Positions 12,081 to 24,360 of a stretch of DNA of 64,000 bases are shown one piece after another. Source of the DNA: Enoplolaimus lenunculus. Its lineage: Eukaryota; Nematoda; Enoplea; Enoplida; Thoracostomopsidae. The stretch's first letter is position 1. Each line of letters begins with the position of its first letter. A program made the position numbers and the translations under genes. The stretch spans positions 1-64,000 of the forward strand of contig JASANG010001367.1 in assembly GCA_030248215.1 (NCBI GenBank), in the 5' to 3' direction. The notes below the pieces were generated by a model. That model ran no database searches and had not been told where the DNA came from. It saw only the letters and a program-made list of their open reading frames with translations.

Positions 12081-13030
12081 AATAGATAGCGATCAGAAAA
12101 CCGGGGCGATTGAGGTTTTTCAATTCACGGTTATCATCCACCCCCTGAATATTGGGCAAAGCTAAAGAATTTGAAACCTAGTTGCTCACGAATCCATACG
12201 TAAATAATGAATATACACTGTTTCACATAGAAATTTAATAAAAGATTTATTGATAAACAAGCGTATTCGATACTCGTTGATGAATACACACATACAAGCA
12301 AAACCATAATTCCTGGTAGGTAAAAACCAACAAGACTATGTCATCGGATTCTGTGAATGGCTAAGGGGAGGGTGTCTTAACAGAAAGCTAGCAAATACTT
12401 TCACATACGTTTGAACACCTTTAGATTGTTACAGACAAAATACACTTTCTCTGAAACTTTGTCAGGAAAACAAAATATTAACTGTGGGACAGCCCATCTT
12501 ACAAGTAAAATGTTTGTATACGATAAGTTAACTAAGCGAAAACTTGACGAAAACCTGCGTTATGAACTCCTACTCAATTGCTTGCACGGATATAAAAGAA
12601 TCCCCTTTAGACGAAGGTTTAAACCCCAAGTTTTAGAATAATAACGATATCCGCTTACCACTGTGTCAGTAATACACGAGGAAAGTACGCTGATATTAAA
12701 GTAATATGCAGTGAAGTTTACATTGTTTACAGTAAGCTAACATAAGTAGCCGTGTTCATGATATGTGCTCTGAATGGCGTACTGGTAGCTGAAGTAACGT
12801 GTATCCGAAATTATAAAATCATTGACATCTTTCAAAACACACCATAATCCACTTCATTTATTCAAGTTTCATTATTGTTTATTTTTTGTTATACCGGGTA
12901 ACTCTTTACACGTCGAAGACTTGCACTCATCAACCTATTGCTCACTTTTATCTACCTTCACCGTTGAACTAGTAACATCCTCCTAGCTATAGGCTACCAC
13001 ACTAGTCGGGTCCACAGCTGCTGTTTTACT
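12081..13030. other. Spacer between MEPCE 3' end and the array
   Basis: No gene seen. TTTATT at 12857 and near 12880 (AATAAA on the minus strand) lie about 150-175 bp beyond the MEPCE stop and are candidate polyadenylation signals. Confidence 0.4.
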
Positions 13031-16000
13031 TTAAGCTTCCATATTCGAATTAGTGGCTTCTGTTTTGTTTTCGGCAACTGGAACCTTACTTGCCTCACTT
13101 CCTTGACGCCGCTGAACAGCTTTGCGCCTACGGCGCTGTCGTTTACTCAACCGGCCAGTAGGTTGCTTCTCGGCCATTTGTTGTGGTGCCCCTTTCGGCT
13201 GAGATACACGACTTACGCGATCGGCATTCTTTACGTCAGTGACTGGCGAGTTCACGTGCTCGACGTTCGAAATTTCCACCGACATAACGGTAGATAATTG
13301 AGTTGTCCCCAGCCTATAAGTGGCCTCAGGCACAGGTGGTTTCCAGTAGCACTGAATAGGTCGTCGAAACCCTGAAATATCAAAAACACATATATGTAGA
13401 TAGTTATCAGAGACACCGCTAAAATTAAGATTGCGCTAATATGTAGTAGCTTAATAATGTATAAACTTACGTTATATGCGTTTAAGCTTATGCTCAAGGA
13501 AAGCACAAGACAAGTTTTCAACCGCAATCTTTCAAAACAATAGGCATTTCATTTCTGCTCAATTTGCTTTATTAACCACCATTATATTGATTTAGGGAAT
13601 GACAATTCGGTTGCCTATAAATAAACCCACATGTCTTTTAATGTCGGTAAAGTATATACCATTACAAATATTAATACCGTTAGGTCAATTTTCTTACCTT
13701 TCGACTTATTGAAAGGCAAACCTGCTAGTTCGTATAAACCAAATCCGACCTCGGGGGAAGTCAGGTAATCTTTGAACTTTTCCGGCCGCATCTCGATCGA
13801 TTTATAATGCTCATCTGATTGCTCCTATAAAAATAAAATTAAAAAACAAAATATATGAAAATCTCAATTTATTGTCATAAGTACTTGGAATTTTTACCCG
13901 TAAGCCCAAATGTCATAAGCAGCTATCAAAAGTTGGTAATTGGACTTAAACTCTGAAGTATACTTACAGTAGCAATACGTTTTTTGTACGTTTCAAACGG
14001 CTGGGGTTCGACAATCATGACACCACCGGGTCGTAATTCAGCGAATGCTCGACGAAAAACGCGTTTAAGACCGGAATCCCCCCAATTTAAATGGATCCAT
14101 TTCGTAATGCTGAGCAGCAGAATGACGTCGTATTTTTCTGTACACATGGCCAATGCATCGTCATAAGTCAACACGTAATTGCCCTAAACAGAAAAACAAC
14201 AATCAAGTATTTCAAATCCAATTAGAATTACGAACTCAAACATAATTTCAACTAACAAAGCAACGAAGAAGTGTAAACTGACCACCTTGCTAAAATTGTT
14301 GAAACAAAATACTACGTAAAGTAGTACTATGGCAGTTGTAGAAGATTCAAAACAGTAAGCTTTAGACAATAAATCAAGGCAAACCAACCCTTGTGCTTCT
14401 GACTATAAAACTACTCACCTAACGAAACCAACTTTGCTTACAGAGAACGGAATACGGCTTACTCAGAAAATCACTCATAACTAACGAAAACTGACTGGTC
14501 TAGCAGTTAGCTATCTATGCACAACCAAAGAGCAAACAACTTCACTAAATCACTACCACATGCTAAACGTGTAAATTAATAAATAAATGCTATAAAACAC
14601 AATTTTGTAGAAATGATCGCCGCAAAAACTAACCGTCACAAATGAAATGTTGTTCGGGAACTTCCCAGTACATCCAGACGTTGACGGCGCAGCCAGTGGA
14701 CCAAACATCTTTCCGAACCCGCTTGAAAACTTTTGAGAAATTAGACCCGTTTTTTGCAACTTAAAAAATGGATTAGTAACGATTTATCTCTACACATATA
14801 GTATTAATAATAGGGATGTGCCGATACCAAATTTTTTGCAGAAACCGATGCTGAAAATATTATGCCGATGATGATATCAATTCAAATTTTAATACACGAT
14901 GCTTAAAGAATAGATAGGATACAACCAGGCACAATTCGGTTCCGGTATTTTTTCCCCTTCCGGTTCCGGTAAATTTTTGCCGTAATTAAAAATTCTGGTA
15001 TTAAAGTTTGGTCGATGGAAGTTCAGATATTTTACTGAAAAGTGACGACAAAAATTAACTAGATTGCATAACAGTCTAGTATATAATCCTTGACAATCGC
15101 CGAAAATAAACCATTGAAGGTAGATTTCGCTTCCGTGAATTATAAAATATAAAACACAGTAGATAAGGAGAATACCTATCTCCAACTATGGTTATTTCAC
15201 CAATAATATGGGAAAAAAGAAAATTAAAAGGTATTTTTCGATGACATGTATTTTTAATTTTCTGGTTCCGGTCCCGTTTAAGGTAATTTGTTAAAATTCC
15301 GGTTTTGATTTCGGTTCCGGCAAATTATAATTCCGGTTGCGCCCTGGATACAATATTACATCATTATAAACGCGAAGACTAAACACCAACTACCATACAA
15401 GATTATTAATTTTATGAGAACAGTTCATTTCAATTAACTTTTTCAAACACAAACGCAAGAGATAATAATTTCCCTGATCAAACCCATGTGCACAAAGTAT
15501 CGGCAAAGAATCGGCCATTTTGATACTACCGATGCCGATACTAATAAAATGTACCGATTATTACCGATGCCGATTAATCAGCACATTCCTAATAAGTCAT
15601 ATATTTTGCGCAGTGAAGTTCTGTCACCTCGCACAAAATTCACTGTAATATATAACAATTTCTGTCGTGTCCAAGACTGAAAAAATAATAACCATCGGAA
15701 TACAACTTCAAACATTCACATTTCGAACATATACTTTGCTGTTACGTTCCGACGCTCTGACACCGTAGCAACAATCATTTAATTTTTTCAATAATATTGG
15801 TGAAATAACCCTAGTTGTAGATAGGTATTCACTTTATCTGCTGTATTTTAGATTTTCAAAATCCACTGAAATGCAGTTACCTTTGCTGATTTATTTTCAG
15901 CGATTGGCAAGGTTTATAGACTACACGAATGAAATTATTTAATTTTTATTGCCATTTTTGGTAAATCATCTCAATTTCCACCGGCCAATCAACCGGAGTT

Positions 16001-19000
16001 AAACATTCCGGTGGTATTTACTTCTGGTAGTTGTTTCAAATTTGCTAATATTTAAGAAGAAAGCCTTTTTAAAGACGGTTGTTCAATTACTGGCAATAAA
16101 ACTCATACAGATTAAATTAGCATAGAATAAGAACTTTGGCAATCACCGAAAATAATATATGGAAGGTAGATTCACTTCAGTGGATAAACAAAATATAAAA
16201 TTCAACAGATTAAGTCAATACATATCTTCAACTAAGGTTACTTCACCATTAAACAGCAAAAAAAATAAAATGAATTTTTCGGTGGCATGTATTTTACACT
16301 TATCGGTTCCGGTAATTTTTTCAATTACGGTTTCGGCAAATTGTAATTCCAGTTGCACCCTAATATACAGTATATAGTGTATATTATATTATATATACTA
16401 CACAGATTACCTCGTCATCAACAAAATATCGTACATTTTTACGAGCAACTCCAATCAATTGTGAATCAATATCAATTCCAGTGATATGCTTCGGATTGTA
16501 TTGCTTTGCGATAAACAATGTTATTGCACCGATATTACAACCGACATCCAGAACAAATTTGTTCTATAATAAACGCAATGAGAATTACAAAGTCCCCCAA
16601 ACTTTTGGTTGGCCCCTGGTTGACTGATGCCTTCACATTTTTGGTAGTGGGCAGAGGGTAACCAGAATCCCAGTTCCGGTAAAATTGAATTAAAAATTCC
16701 AGTATCGACATTTGGTCGGTGGAAATTAAGATAATTTACTAAAAAAGACGATAAAAATTAAATTGTTGAGCGAAGCTCGGAGTTTCGCGAAGCGTTTTAT
16801 GTTTTGTACTTGGGGGTCGAAAGGTGGATGTCCGTCCGTCCGTCTGTCCGTCCGAAAAGAATCTCAGGAACGGCTGAACCGATTTTGATAAACTTTTTTT
16901 TGTTTGAAAGTCAATTATCCTGGGGTGTTAACCTCGCATTGGGGTTTTAAACTTTTAAGCCGTTTATTAGCTAGAGGCTAATTTGCATAATTAATTAAGC
17001 CTAAATTAGGACTTTCCACAATATTTCACTGATTATTACAGGTATAAGCAATCTAATTTTAGCATTAAAGGGTTTTTGGGTGCGAGGAATCTGCGTAGAC
17101 TGTTTACAAACCTCCAAAACCTATAATTGAGCAGCTTGCTAATAGATAATTTGCATATTAGCATAGTTTATAAGCCTAAATTAGGACTTTTTAAAATATT
17201 TCACTAATTATTAAGGTCAGCACTAAAGGGTTTTTTGGTGCGAGGAATTTGAATAAATAGTTTACAAACAGCCAAAACCGATAATTGAATAGTTAGCTAA
17301 TAGCTAATTTGCATATTAGCTAATTGACAAGACAAAATTAGGACTTTTTAAATTATTTCAATAATTATTAGGGTTTACTGAAGGTTTTTGGGTGCGAAGA
17401 ATCTGAATAAATTGTTTACAAACCTCCAAAACCGATAATGGAATAGTTAGCTAATAACTAATTTGCATATTAGCTTAATTGACAAAACAAAATTAGGATT
17501 TTTTAAATTATTCCAAAAATTATTAGAATGGCTGAAGGGTTTTTGGGTGCGAGGAATCGGAGGAAATTGCATACAAACCTCTAAAACCGATAAATGAATA
17601 GTTAGCTAACAATTAATTTGCATATTACCTTAATTGCTTACGTGCGTTCGAGCTTCGCTCAATAAATGTAGTCCCACTACGACTGGTTTCAGGTAATTTT
17701 TTTCAAATTACGGTTCCGTTTCCGATAAATTGTAATTCAGGTTGCACCCTGGTAGTGGGGCAATTATGTAAACACCATGCAATATGTAAACCCTAAAAAT
17801 TTAATAACGAGTTAAAAAAACTAGACGTAACTATAAGCACAAGAAAATAAAAAAACATCATCTTCGCATAGGATAAAAAATATTCAACTGTACCAGTCTC
17901 CCATGTTTTCTCAGCAGAAATAGAATAATTTGCGTTTTTCTTTCTGGAACCAAAAAAATGACGGCACCAAATCTTAGGATTAATCTTAATGCTTACCTCA
18001 AACCAGTTCATTTTCAAAAACTGCATCCGGTGATCTTCAGCACTCGATTCCAAACGTTTGCCGTAATACTGGTTATAGTTACCGTATCTGCATAAATAGA
18101 AACAACAACAACTTGTATGGAAAAATATTATTATGCACGTTCACAATAAAAAATTTAGTTTTGCCGCCTTAAACTCTAAAAGTTAATGTTAACATGTGTC
18201 AATTTTCAAAATTGCCATGCGTTAATCCTACCTTAACGAAAAAGTTGCGTTAACCCTACTCAAATTCGTGTCACAGTCCTATTCTAATAGATGTCGCAGA
18301 ACATTTCTTAACACGCATTAGGGAGGACCGGGTTAATGCAATTTTTCCTTATAGTAGGTTCAAAACGCATGACAATTTCAAAATTTCACACTTGTTAAAC
18401 CTACCTTATACTGTTTTCTGTGGCAAAAGTAATTTTTTATTGTGAACGATGCATTGAAACGTCTACGTATAATGTTATTCACGAGGCGGAAAAGTTTTGT
18501 TTTAACAACGATAAATTAGATAGATTTTCAAAAAGAAAAAACAGCAGTAACCTGTGCGTCAACCCAACAAAATTGACTAAAAGTATTGTGATTTTGATCA
18601 TAAAAATATATGGTATAATATAGAGATGTGTTATATTTAGTAATAAATATCCGATAATGCAGAATATCGAAATCGTGTGTCGATTTTTTGCCTAAGCCAA
18701 ATATCTGGCTCAACTCTAAATCTAAAATTCTAATACCTACCTAGCAATTCGTTCATTTTAAACAGTACAACGTGAATAATGTCGCAGCAGTTTTTAGCGC
18801 ATGAATTAAATCAGGTTAGAGCATGATCATGTCAAAAAGCCAAAATTCATGAAACACGCTTGAACTGGAATATTTCACAATCTGTATATAGCATGTATAA
18901 GTCCTAATAAAAAATAAAGCGCTTTACTAAAATCTCAAACGAAGATGCACTAATATGAAACATATTGCACTGGCTCACCTGAATTTCAAAAGCGAATCTT

Positions 19001-20537
19001 TCGTTTTTGTTTTCTTGATTTCAGCTATTTGTACTGTACCAGATCCGCTTGCCGTCGGTATCTCTGCTGGCTTCGCAACTTCCACCTTATCTTGGCCATC
19101 AGTTCCGCTATTAGAATGGGTCCGTGCCGGAACATTGCCTAAACTGCTGCTGCACCGTCCTTTCGATTGCTGCTGGGATCGACGAATTTTATTTGCTTTG
19201 GTACGATTTCGACGAGAAATCTTAGCGGTGTTCGAACTAGCACAGGAATTGCACACTCCATGATTTGCATTTCGTGCGATGTGTTTAGATTTCGTAGGTG
19301 AAGAATGAACACTGGAAGCTGACCTTTTACGAAAACCTTGGACAGCATTACAGCCAGATGTATGATCAACAAAGAAATGGCGATTATCGGTGTGACCGGT
19401 TCCTGTATGACTTCGTTGCGCAAGTGTTCCTGACATATTCACCGGTGAAACAATCGGATCGTACGGCGCATGAGGAGCCGGTTTGGAAGTTTGGCGAACA
19501 ACAGTAGATATAGCATTGCTTGATCGACATGTATTGGAAGATACATTAGTGTCCTCTTTTCGTCGGCCCTGCAACGGGACAGAACCTGACTCAAGAAAAG
19601 TCAAATCTTGTTCATCGCTGACCGAACATACAAGCTCACTTGAAGTTCTAGCACGTTTCCCAGGAGGTTTATACCCACCAGAACTGGACAAATAGTTATC
19701 AAACGAAGGTGGTTTATTTGGTGTATACGGTGAGTCTGCTGCGGTACCGAGTTCAGAATCCGACAGTGACAAAGTAATATCAGACGGTTTTAAGCAATGT
19801 TTTACTACGAGTCCAGCCAGTAAATCAGGATCAAGGGATAAGCGATGTTCATGAGAAAGATTCTCAAGCGTTATTGTTTGACTCGGTGTGATTCCTACAG
19901 TGGGTTGTCCACCTTCAACAGAATGCCGGTAGCTATGCCGCCGCTTGCGCCGCCGTGATCGCTTCGTACCACCAGATAAAGGAGATATTTGGCTACTGCA
20001 AGCGGACGTGTCATTCAAATTGAGAGGATCAGCATAATTTTTTGGAATTTTAATATCAAGCGGTGCTTGGTGACGCGATGCGAGACTATCTGTATCTCCT
20101 GTAGCTGAAGATTCTTCGGTTTCCAGCGGCGAAGTTTTCGGTGTGGGATCAGCGCTTGAACGATCGGTAGGAATACTACCAAGATTCAGAGGATCAGTAA
20201 TATTACCACCGAGCAGAAAATTAGTTGGCAACGCGATGCGACCTCGTTTCGGTCGGAATCGTCTCGATTCAAAGTCTATAAATTTTTTACGGTTCGAAGT
20301 GCCTCCTGCAAACCGGCGGCCAACTGCTTGAAGATTACTTGCGAATCCATGGTGTTTAGTTGACTGATGTGACCCAATATGGTTACCAGTTTTTAAGTGA
20401 GAAGAAGACGCTATGCGCGCGTGAGCTATCTTACAATCCTTAGTAGTTGAAGCAACAACTTGATCACAGTCGTCTTGCTGTATACGCTTAACCGTTGAAT
20501 TTTGTAAGTTTTTCGGTTGCTGGGTAACGGCAGTCAT
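13031..20537 (-). CDS. MEPCE: 7SK snRNA methylphosphate capping enzyme (Bin3/MEPCE family)
   Basis: An S-adenosylmethionine-dependent methyltransferase that puts a monomethyl cap on the 5' gamma-phosphate of 7SK RNA, stabilising the 7SK snRNP that restrains P-TEFb in the nucleus. Seven exons: 20537-18979, 18087-17997, 16563-16411, 14729-14634, 14183-13968, 13824-13698 and 13371-13031. All phases close to 861 codons. Exon 1 encodes a 520-residue Ser/Arg-rich, probably disordered arm. Exon 2 carries [12 protein letters not shown]. Exon 3 has motif [17 protein letters not shown] and [15 protein letters not shown]. Exon 4 ends FPNNISFVT; exon 5 continues [21 protein letters not shown] and [13 protein letters not shown]. 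Exon 6 gives [15 protein letters not shown]. Exon 7 closes the Bin3 domain with [13 protein letters not shown] and adds a basic [12 protein letters not shown] tail of about 100 residues. All motifs intact. Intron 2 hosts a type F element. Confidence 0.95.
14932..16375. repeat. Dispersed CCGGTTCCGGTA repeats in MEPCE intron 3
   Basis: At 14932-15348 a segment begins in GGCACAATTCGGTTCCGGTA and ends TTCCGGTTGCGCCCTGG. Inside is TTTGGTCGATGGAAGTTCAG. Related segments occur near 15790-16375, at 16650-17750 (split by the type F element) and near 61000-61260. The shared words are AATCACCGAAAATAA, AAGGTAGATTTC and AACTAGGGTTATTTCACC-like strings, so this is one family. No coding sequence. Confidence 0.5.
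16766..17662. mobile_element. Type F element with 14-bp inverted ends and internal 150-bp tandem repeat
   Basis: Ends TTGAGCGAAGCTCG and CGAGCTTCGCTCAA are exact inverses. The left part has GTCCGTCCGTCTGTCCG and AACGGCTGAACCGATTTTG. The interior repeats a unit of about 150-157 bp four times, marked by GGGTTTTTGGGTGCGAGGAA near 17070, 17228, 17383 and 17534, with CTAATTTGCATATTAGC between. It sits inside a CCGGTTCCGG-type repeat in MEPCE intron 2. No transposase. Confidence 0.7.
18088..18978. other. MEPCE intron 1
   Basis: AT-rich intron of 891 bp. Contains AAAATTGCCATGCGTTAATCC and its near-inverse around 18200-18400, and a CCGATAATGC...GGCTCAACTCT repeat edge near 18650-18715. No additional exon recognised. 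Confidence 0.4.
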
Positions 20538-21168
20538 TAATTTTGCTTTCTATATAGCTTTATATAAATAACGTGTTTATATATTACAATGAAAGTACAA
20601 ACAAATAAATACTAGCAACAAATGCAAACCAACCAGACAATAGATTTTGCTACATTGTGATTCAAACGTCAATACTAAGTTTTAAGTTATTCTGCATGCC
20701 AGTTCGCGTTTATAAGTATTGAGCCATCAATTTTTAGCATTGCACGTTGTGTATCTGTATAACAAAGAAGCGTAGTTCAGTGGTCTCTCAAAAAAGCACT
20801 CTGTTGAATATGCAATCACGCAATTGAGTCGAAATCAGTTTCAAAACCAAATCCAGAAAAGTTATCAAAATGCCTACGTTCCTTTAAACACACTGAAGTA
20901 TAACTAACGCTTTTGCTCAGCTTCCAACAATAGCCACTTTTATTTATATTCAAGAGCCATTACGTAACGCCACACACAACGATCAAGAATTAGTACAGCG
21001 ATCAGAAATTACCAAAATTAAAATAGCTAAGTAGTTAAAATGAACTATATTTTTTGGAACAGCCTTCTATAAAAAGTTTCTAAAAGGCAAAAAAATTTAG
21101 GCTACAACAAAACAGAAAACTTGAGGTATATTGCAGAGGTCAGTAAACAGTCAGACTGTTAAAAAATT
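20538..21168. promoter_or_regulatory. 5' flank of MEPCE
   Basis: On the minus strand, TTTATATAAAGC lies about 25-35 bp before the MEPCE ATG. It may be a TATA-like box or simply AT-rich leader. A weak tRNA A-box-like word (GCGTAGTTCAGTGGTC) is at about 20771 without a B box. Nothing else is assignable before the type C/SINE cluster to the right. Confidence 0.25.
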
Positions 21169-21430
21169 TAACGCGCTTGTCCGTTATGGGCACATGCAAT
21201 ATAGTGTAGCGCACTCTATGTACGCTAGCTAGCAGTCGTCGAAAAATACAGTTGGAGAGGCGGGCTGCGTGGCGCAGTGGAAGAGTGTTCGCTTAATGAT
21301 CCGTAGGCTGAGAGTTCAAAGTTCGATCCCCGCTCTGTAGACCCGCTTTTCCACTGCTTAAAACAGGTCTGATGTCCGGTTCCTACCTAGACGGGGGCTG
21401 CGCCGCGAGCGCAATGTGAGAAGGGGTTAA
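21169..21430 (+). mobile_element. tRNA-derived SINE-like element with TTAA borders
   Basis: Runs from TTAACGCGCTTGTCCGTTAT to GAGAAGGGGTTAA. The core near 21265-21352 has an A box (CGTGGCGCAGTGGAAGAG) and a B box (AAGTTCGATCCCC) spaced as in a tRNA. The ends GGGCTGC and GTAGACC pair partly, like an acceptor stem. The flank (TAGTGTAGCGCACTCTATGTACGC) matches the repeat at 4750-5030. It looks like a decayed tRNA pseudogene mobilised within a TTAA-bordered element rather than a working tRNA. Confidence 0.55.
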
Positions 21431-22456
21431 GTAATACACAGATTTCGACGCCAGTTGATCCGATAGCTTGATCATAATACTTCTGCAGCAAAATTATTGC
21501 TCATGCACCGACAGGATTGTGTCAAATCATAACAAAGTACCTACTTATAGTTTTTTCAACAGCATGGATTTGGTACTTATACAGGATACATATTGCTCTC
21601 GTCCTTAATATCCAAAAATGGTTTATTAAAATTTTTTGCACACATAATTTTCTAAAAATGTAAACATTACACAACAGGTATTCAGATCTTGCCCAGGATA
21701 CGGAGTAGACCGACGCTTGACGAAAAAATGGTCGTAGAGCAGTCGAAGGAAAACTCGCAAGCAATGCCAGCTAGACACCAGTCGCATTTCAGTATTAATT
21801 TTATTACCAACCTTAACTGTTTTTGAGTCGAGGAAGCATGTCAAATCAAAATCTCCGGGCGAGAAACAGAAAGTATTTAAAACAACTTTAGGTTGGAATA
21901 GCGAATGAAATCATGTGTATTTTTGTATTTAATTTTAGCACAAAACCCATTCTACAACAGGTTGTCTGCTTTGTGTCTGGCCATAGCTGAAGAGCGACAT
22001 TTTGCTCTGGTCTCGGTAGAGTTTTCTGCTGGTGCTCTGTGGCAACTACGATAGTGAAATTTACTACAGATTTACAAAATTTGTATTATTCTATCGGTTT
22101 GGGTTTAATTATATATATTACAATTTTGAGAAAGAATTTGGTGAGATTTCTCAGAAAAATGTTTAAAACTAAAATTGTTCACGATTTTAAAAATCATTAT
22201 TGTATTAACCACCTATTTTCGTTTCACTTCCGTTATCAGTTCCGGCTCCGGCCGATTTTGTTATTCAGCTCCGGTATTTTTCACCTCCAGTTCACGACCA
22301 TAAGTACCCAGCTCATCTTGCTATTGGAGGATTAAGATATTCAGGTGGGGCATTCAGGGTTTTCGTTGACTTACAAGCAAGGTTGAATATTTTCTACGCA
22401 GCCAAAATTTTGGCGGGGAGCTGGGCCCTTCTCTGACCCCATTCCCTTATTGGCTA
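21431..22456. other. Intergenic stretch left of the type C cluster
   Basis: No gene seen. 22340-22435 holds a TTACAAGCAAGGTTGAATATTTT...GGAGCTGGGCCC segment of the dispersed GGGCCCGTAGCC family (other copies near 30225, 33505, 49916, 59596 and 63345). 22220-22290 has CCGGCTCCGG-type words. Confidence 0.4.
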
Positions 22457-23432
22457 CACTGTAAATTCCGAGGAGTTGATTATTAATTAACTCGGAGAGA
22501 GAATTGGTTATTTCTGGCTATTTTTGAGTTAAATAACAGTAAACGTTCACTCACTTTGAGCTGATTTAATTCTGGGTCAAGTACTTTAAATAATGAACTC
22601 AGAATGAGTTCAATCAATTCAAAATTCTGACTTCTAAACGACCTAACAAAATTCAGACCTCTGTCGAATGGATTCAATTTATTGTCAGTTAAAATCAACT
22701 CACTAAAATTGCAGGCCCACTCTGCTTGCACCCTGTTCAACACATAATTCCGTACAACCATAAACTTGTACACAACTTCGGTTAAAATAGAATAGTCCAT
22801 AAAACCTGGCAATTTGTAACAACGGTACTGTATAGAGGGTCGGCACTCTAAGGAACGCCTTCCAATACTGCCGGTTACCTAACCACACAACTAATGAACT
22901 CTTAATTAATTCCTCAAAATTCACAAGTAGCTTTGACACGCTTATCCAAAAATTCTCAATTTGCACACGCAATCCACAGTAAGGTTATAACTACTTTAGA
23001 AATAAACACGTTACCCGAAGGCAAATTATAATACTTGGATGTCGGTCAGGACTATCACACCACTAACTATTTTCTGCGTCACTATAAATCAGGCCTAAAA
23101 TGTTCCCGCCACAAATTGACGAGCAAAACAAGACAGAAACCAAGTTGATTTCCATACCTGCTTGTTTTCAACTTCAGAGGCTCTCACATATCATGGCCAC
23201 CAAATGCTATATCTGAGTTGTTAAAACCGACTCTCACTTTGAGTCTGTATTAAGACTTTCAGAACTCGCGACTCTGACTTGAAGTCAGCTCATTCTGCAG
23301 TAATAATTAATCAACTCACACGGAATTTAACTCAATTCAGAGTGAATTTAAACCGTTGTATTTTAACTCAGAAAGTACTAAATTAGCAAGATGCGTTGAT
23401 TAATCAACTCATTGGAATTTTGGCGCATGTTA
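22457..23432 (+). mobile_element. Type C MITE copy or pair, interrupted
   Basis: Starts CACTGTAAATTCCGAGGAGT after TA. It carries the GAATTGG...CAATTC and ACTCAGAATGAGTT words of the family to about 22700. Family sequence resumes near 23210 (GAGTTGTTAAAACCGACTCT) and runs to about 23425 (TTGATTAATCAACTCATTGG). The 500 bp between are unrelated and hold no gene, so this is either one copy split by an insertion or two truncated copies. Confidence 0.5.
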
Positions 23433-23445
23433 ATACTTTAGGGGG

Positions 23446-23632
23446 CACTCAGGTTTCTGGTGGTTCTATAAAAGAGTAGGTTTAGATTCTAGATTACATT
23501 TTTTGCTTAGGCTTAGACTTAGCAACTCACTTTTGCAACGATTAGGCTTAGGAACACATTTCTGCAACGCTTAGGTTTAGGCTTAGACTTAGGAATACGA
23601 ATAATTTACTGTTACGTCCCGTAAAGTAACGT
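23446..23632 (+). mobile_element. Type B TTAGGC-bearing MITE
   Basis: Left part TCAGGTTTCTGGTGGTTCTATAAAAG, interior TTAGGCTTAGACTTAGG repeats, right part CTGTTACGTCCCGTAAAGTAACG. Termini are partly decayed. It fits the family seen intact at 30527 and 45868. Confidence 0.55.
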
Positions 23633-23983
23633 TGACGGGAATTTTTATACGCTGTAAACGTCATTAGAAACTATCGTGTTTCTGTGATATATAAAAAAGT
23701 CTAAATTTGAAATTTGGCGTCGCTTTGCAATTCACCATATTACACAGTGTGAGATGTTTTGTTTTTAAGTGCACATCACTGCAAGCAGTTATTTACTGCA
23801 GTGTGTACGCATTGTATTTTGATAAGCGAGCAATTGTTTTTAACTTTCTGGTTATATATGGTGCAACATTTGGCCGCTGACAATCAGGTTGTCAAACCCG
23901 AGGGATGTTTCAGGCTTTAAAAAAATTTCAAAAGAGCTTCCCGTTTTCCATCAGTTCAGCAATAGAGCAGGCTTCAAGTAGCA

Positions 23984-24239
23984 CACTGTAAATTCCAGTG
24001 AGTTGATTTTAACTCAGAATGAGTTGAATGAATCACTTGGCCTAAGTTAGGACTATCAGAACTCAAAATTTTGGGTTAATTCAATTCATTGTGAGTTAAT
24101 TAATCAACTCACTCAGAGTCAACTCAACTCAGAGTCAGAATCAACTCAAATCATATTAAGTAGATGATTACTGATATTATTTCAGAAATAACCAACTCGC
24201 TAGGTGAATTGATTAATCGATTCATTGCAATTTACAGTG
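23984..24239 (+). mobile_element. Type C MITE 122 bp upstream of the P450 ATG
   Basis: Ends CACTGTAAATTCCAGTGAGT and TCATTGCAATTTACAGTG are inverse. The interior is alternating AACTCAGAGT and GAGTTGATT words. It occupies what should be promoter or leader of the P450 gene at 24361. Confidence 0.75.
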
Positions 24240-24360
24240 TAGGCATAGGAAAATATATGATTTTTAGTGCAATGGTGTGCACCGTGGTCAAATAGCAATA
24301 TTTTAAGTTTTTGTAAATATTATTGTTTTTTTATTTAAAATTCATGAACATTTACGAATT

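Noticed and set aside
18955-19695. Plus-strand frames opposite the first MEPCE exon
   Set aside because: Shadows of the 520-codon minus-strand exon, which has the right splice site and continues into the methyltransferase domain.
21262-21352. Functional tRNA gene
   Set aside because: A and B boxes are present but the anticodon and acceptor arms pair poorly, and a diverged copy exists at 4870; it is a tRNA-derived repeat.
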